Of a DNA stretch of 24,730 nucleotides, positions 22,773 to 24,730 are shown piece after piece. Location of the stretch: assembly GCA_900539525.1 (NCBI GenBank), contig UQCM01000042.1, positions 1-24,730 of the forward strand. Reading direction: 5' to 3'. Made by a program: the position numbers and the translations under genes. The stretch comes from an uncultured Blautia sp. GTDB taxonomy: Bacteria > Bacillota > Clostridia > Lachnospirales > Lachnospiraceae. Position 1 is the stretch's first letter; each line of letters begins with the position of its first letter. The notes beneath the pieces were generated by a model, which did no database searches, was not told where the DNA came from, and was given only the letters and a program-made list of their open reading frames with translations.

Positions 22773-24476
22773 TTAAGAGATCCCTTCCATATCATAACCG
22801 GAAAGCCACTCACTGGCAGCTTCACATACCTCTCGAAGGCAGCTTTCCTCAAAAGGACTCTTCAGTCCCGCATGCTCCAGAAGCTCCGTAAACACCCGGC
22901 TGCCTCCCTGTCTGGTATACGCCATGTAGTGCTCCCATGCATTCTCCGTATCCTTCTGAATCATGGCCCAGAACTGAAGCGCTACTGTCTGAGCCAGACA
23001 GTAATCGATGTAGTAGAACGGACTCAGATAAATATGCTGCTGACGCTGCCATGCCTTCCCGTCACTGTAGAACGGAATCTCCCCGTCCATCCTCATCCAT
23101 GGCATATAGATCTCTGACAGTTCTCTCCATGCCTGGTGCCTCTCCTCCGGTGTCATCTCAGGCTTCTCATATACGATGTGCTGAAAATGATCCACCATCG
23201 TTCCATAGGGGATAAAGGTCAGGGCTCCTGCCAGATGACTGTAATAGAACTTCCGGGTATCCTCCCCGAAAAATCCCTCCGCCCATGGCCATGCGAAGAA
23301 TTCCATGGACATGGAGTGCACCTCACATGCCTCCATTCCCGGCCATATATAACTGGACGGCACTCTCTTGCGGTTCATCCAGTCTGCAAACGCATGTCCC
23401 GCTTCATGTGTCACGACCTCTACATCATGCTGGGTGCCATTGAAATTTGCGAAAATAAAAGGCACTTCGTAGTCCGGAAGATCGGTACAGTAGCCTCCCC
23501 CTGCCTTTCCCTTCGTAGAAAGCACATCGAGAAGCTCATTGTCCAGCATCATACGGAAGAATTCCCCTGTCTCCGGTGACAGCTCATCGTAGAAGTGTCT
23601 TCCCTGGGCAAGGATCTCATCCGGTGTGCCGCAGGGCTTCGGATTTCCTGAGCGGAACTGCAGCGCATTGTCCGCAAAATTCATAGGATACATTTTTCCC
23701 AGACGCTTCGCCTGCTCTCTGTAGATTCCATCCGCCACAGGAACCAGATATTTCACAACAGCAGCACGGAATTTCTCGATGTCCTCCTTCGTATAACAGT
23801 TCCTCTGCATCCGGTAATATCCCAGCTTCGTATACCCGTCATATCCCAGCTTCCTTCCTATGGCATCCCTCACCTGGACCAGCTGATCATACAGGTCATC
23901 CAGCTTTTGCTGATGTTCCTGATACCACTGTCCCTCTGCCTTCCAGGCCGCCAGCCGCCTTTCATCATCCGCATCATTCTTAAACGGTGTAAGCTGGGAA
24001 AGCGTGTAGGTATTTCCCTCAAACGGAATCTGCGCAGAAGCGGTCAGCTTCTTATACGCTGTCATCAGCTCGTTTTCTTTCTGCAGATCCTCGATGATAT
24101 CCGGTGAGAAGGCCTTCTGCTCCATCTCCGCATTCAGAAACATCAGATTTCCGTACTCATCTTCAAAATCCGGGCGGAAACGGCTCTCCATCATGGCCCT
24201 GTTCCATGCCTGCCCGTACTCCTCCAGCACAGGATCCGCACCGTCCCAGAACTCCATCTCCTCTCCGTAGAAGGTATCCTCTGTATTGATCGTATAGCGG
24301 ATCCTCGCCAGTGTCTGCTGCGTCTGGATATGCTTCACCAGTGTCTCCTTCTCCAGAAACACCTCCCGGGCAGCCGCATAATCCTGCGCCTCCCAAAGCC
24401 GCCGGGTAACACCCGCCAGCTGCTGCTTCAGTTCTTCAATATCCGGCCGTTTGTAAACCATCTGAGAAAATTTCAT
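22773..24476 (-). CDS. M3 family oligoendopeptidase (PepF/thimet-like zinc metallopeptidase)
   Basis: This 567-residue cytoplasmic zinc peptidase cleaves short peptides. The zinc motif HEAGH is at 357-361, with E358 the catalytic base. The third ligand is probably E385 in ACEVHSMSMEFF, 28 residues on, as in M3 enzymes. C-terminal HIYLSPFYYIDYCLAQ is typical of the substrate-binding region. The start was placed at MKFSQMVYKRPD (24476), where AAAGGAG lies 9 nt upstream and where family members usually begin. An upstream in-frame ATG at 24539 has no ribosome-binding site. It leads a two-gene operon, and just downstream lies the opp operon, consistent with hydrolysis of imported oligopeptides. 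Confidence 0.94.
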   Translation of the reverse strand: MKFSQMVYKRPDIEELKQQLAGVTRRLWEAQDYAAAREVFLEKETLVKHIQTQQTLARIRYTINTEDTFYGEEMEFWDGADPVLEEYGQAWNRAMMESRFRPDFEDEYGNLMFLNAEMEQKAFSPDIIEDLQKENELMTAYKKLTASAQIPFEGNTYTLSQLTPFKNDADDERRLAAWKAEGQWYQEHQQKLDDLYDQLVQVRDAIGRKLGYDGYTKLGYYRMQRNCYTKEDIEKFRAAVVKYLVPVADGIYREQAKRLGKMYPMNFADNALQFRSGNPKPCGTPDEILAQGRHFYDELSPETGEFFRMMLDNELLDVLSTKGKAGGGYCTDLPDYEVPFIFANFNGTQHDVEVVTHEAGHAFADWMNRKRVPSSYIWPGMEACEVHSMSMEFFAWPWAEGFFGEDTRKFYYSHLAGALTFIPYGTMVDHFQHIVYEKPEMTPEERHQAWRELSEIYMPWMRMDGEIPFYSDGKAWQRQQHIYLSPFYYIDYCLAQTVALQFWAMIQKDTENAWEHYMAYTRQGGSRVFTELLEHAGLKSPFEESCLREVCEAASEWLSGYDMEGIS

Positions 24477-24568
24477 GTTTGATATCTCCTTTATACTCTT
24501 ACTAAAATCAACGTCAGGCTCAATTGTCGGGTAACTCATAATGATGATGGAAACACTTTACCAGGTTC

Positions 24569-24597
24569 ATAGTAACATATCGGCGGGAGTTTCACAA
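24569..24597 (-). promoter_or_regulatory. Candidate promoter of the M3 peptidase gene
   Basis: Minus-strand TTGTGA (24592-24597) and TACTAT (24569-24574) are 17 bp apart, with TG one base before the -10 (extended -10). The start near 24562 leaves a leader of about 86 nt before the ATG at 24476 and lies upstream of the longer ATG, so it does not by itself decide the start. Confidence 0.5.
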
Positions 24598-24628
24598 CCG
24601 GAGTTTCAGCCTTACATTTTCATAATTT

Positions 24629-24655
24629 GTTACTGTTCACTCCGTGACCAGTAAC
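24629..24655. repeat. Strong 12-bp hairpin
   Basis: gttactg...cagtaac with inner tcac/gtga pairs at 11 of 12 positions around a 3-base loop. No T tract follows on either strand. It lies upstream of the M3 promoter and is one of a cluster of palindromes that runs to the window edge, probably a dispersed repeat. Confidence 0.6.
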
Positions 24656-24679
24656 ACGCTTCGCGATGCACAGATATGA

Positions 24680-24711
24680 GCAAAAGGAAAGCCTCGTAGA
24701 GGCGATTTTGC
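24680..24711 (+). terminator. Hairpin with gcaaaa/ttttgc flanks
   Basis: gcctc (24691-24695) and gaggc (24699-24703) pair around gta, flanked by gcaaaa and ttttgc. The layout copies that of the terminator at 56-114 (same flanks, different core). A plus-strand U tract of four follows, so it may be a weak terminator of a gene outside the window, or simply part of a repeat. Confidence 0.4.
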
Positions 24712-24716
24712 GAATG

Positions 24717-24730
24717 GACTCTGAATAGTT
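24717..24730. repeat. Short dispersed repeat, right copy
   Basis: It matches 40-53 in 13 of 14 bases and is cut by the window end. Together with the similarly built hairpins beside each copy, it suggests that both ends of the window touch the same type of intergenic repeat. Confidence 0.35.

Noticed and set aside
24477..24539. N-terminal 21-residue extension of the M3 peptidase
   Set aside because: The upstream ATG has no ribosome-binding site, while the ATG at 24476 has AAAGGAG at ideal distance and a typical family N-terminus.

Overview
The window reads as a chromosome segment of a spore-forming Clostridia species, most likely a gut member of Lachnospiraceae. The grounds are a SpmB spore-maturation protein with a SigE-like promoter, a secreted multi-modular GH20 glycosidase with FIVAR and BspA-type repeats, a Gram-positive lipoprotein oligopeptide-binding protein, strong AGGAGG ribosome-binding sites, and several small dispersed hairpin repeats. 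The genus cannot be fixed from sequence alone. No rRNA, tRNA or CRISPR array was seen.

Layout, left to right. (1) 56-4906: a bidirectional terminator, a 94-aa protein and a 1491-aa secreted GH20 hexosaminidase/lacto-N-biosidase-like enzyme, all on the minus strand. (2) 5180-5707: spmB on the plus strand behind a SigE-type promoter, without spmA beside it. (3) 5711-11065: a minus-strand operon jetA-jetB-jetC, an SMC-kleisin complex of the Wadjet/MksBEF class. The nuclease gene jetD, which normally completes Wadjet, is absent here, and jetC converges on spmB with 3 bp between the stop codons. (4) 11150-14520: an accessory patchwork. It holds a repeat/palindrome block carrying the likely jetA promoter, a 54-aa membrane protein, an internally deleted IS200/IS605 element, an orphan HipA-like kinase gene with a TTG start, a 119-aa acidic protein of unknown function, a gene fragment, and a 265-bp element with 17-bp terminal inverted repeats. 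The 54-aa and 119-aa genes are 2.3 kb apart but sit behind nearly identical 36-bp promoter/operator sequences. (5) 14519-22231: a 111-aa membrane protein and an oligopeptide ABC importer operon, oppA-B-C-D-F, with a consensus promoter and a structured leader. (6) 22233-24597: an M3 oligoendopeptidase followed by a four-helix membrane protein, then dispersed palindromes to the window end.

How the parts work together. The Opp importer and the cytoplasmic M3 peptidase form an import-then-hydrolyse peptide pathway on adjacent transcripts. The GH20 enzyme acts outside the cell on host or dietary GlcNAc/LNB-containing glycans. JetABC would act on DNA as a loop-extruding complex, either as plasmid defence with JetD supplied elsewhere or as a JetD-free MksBEF-like condensin. 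The mobile-element debris, orphan kinase, unknown acidic protein and shared operator just upstream suggest a defence or accessory hot spot. That last link is inference.
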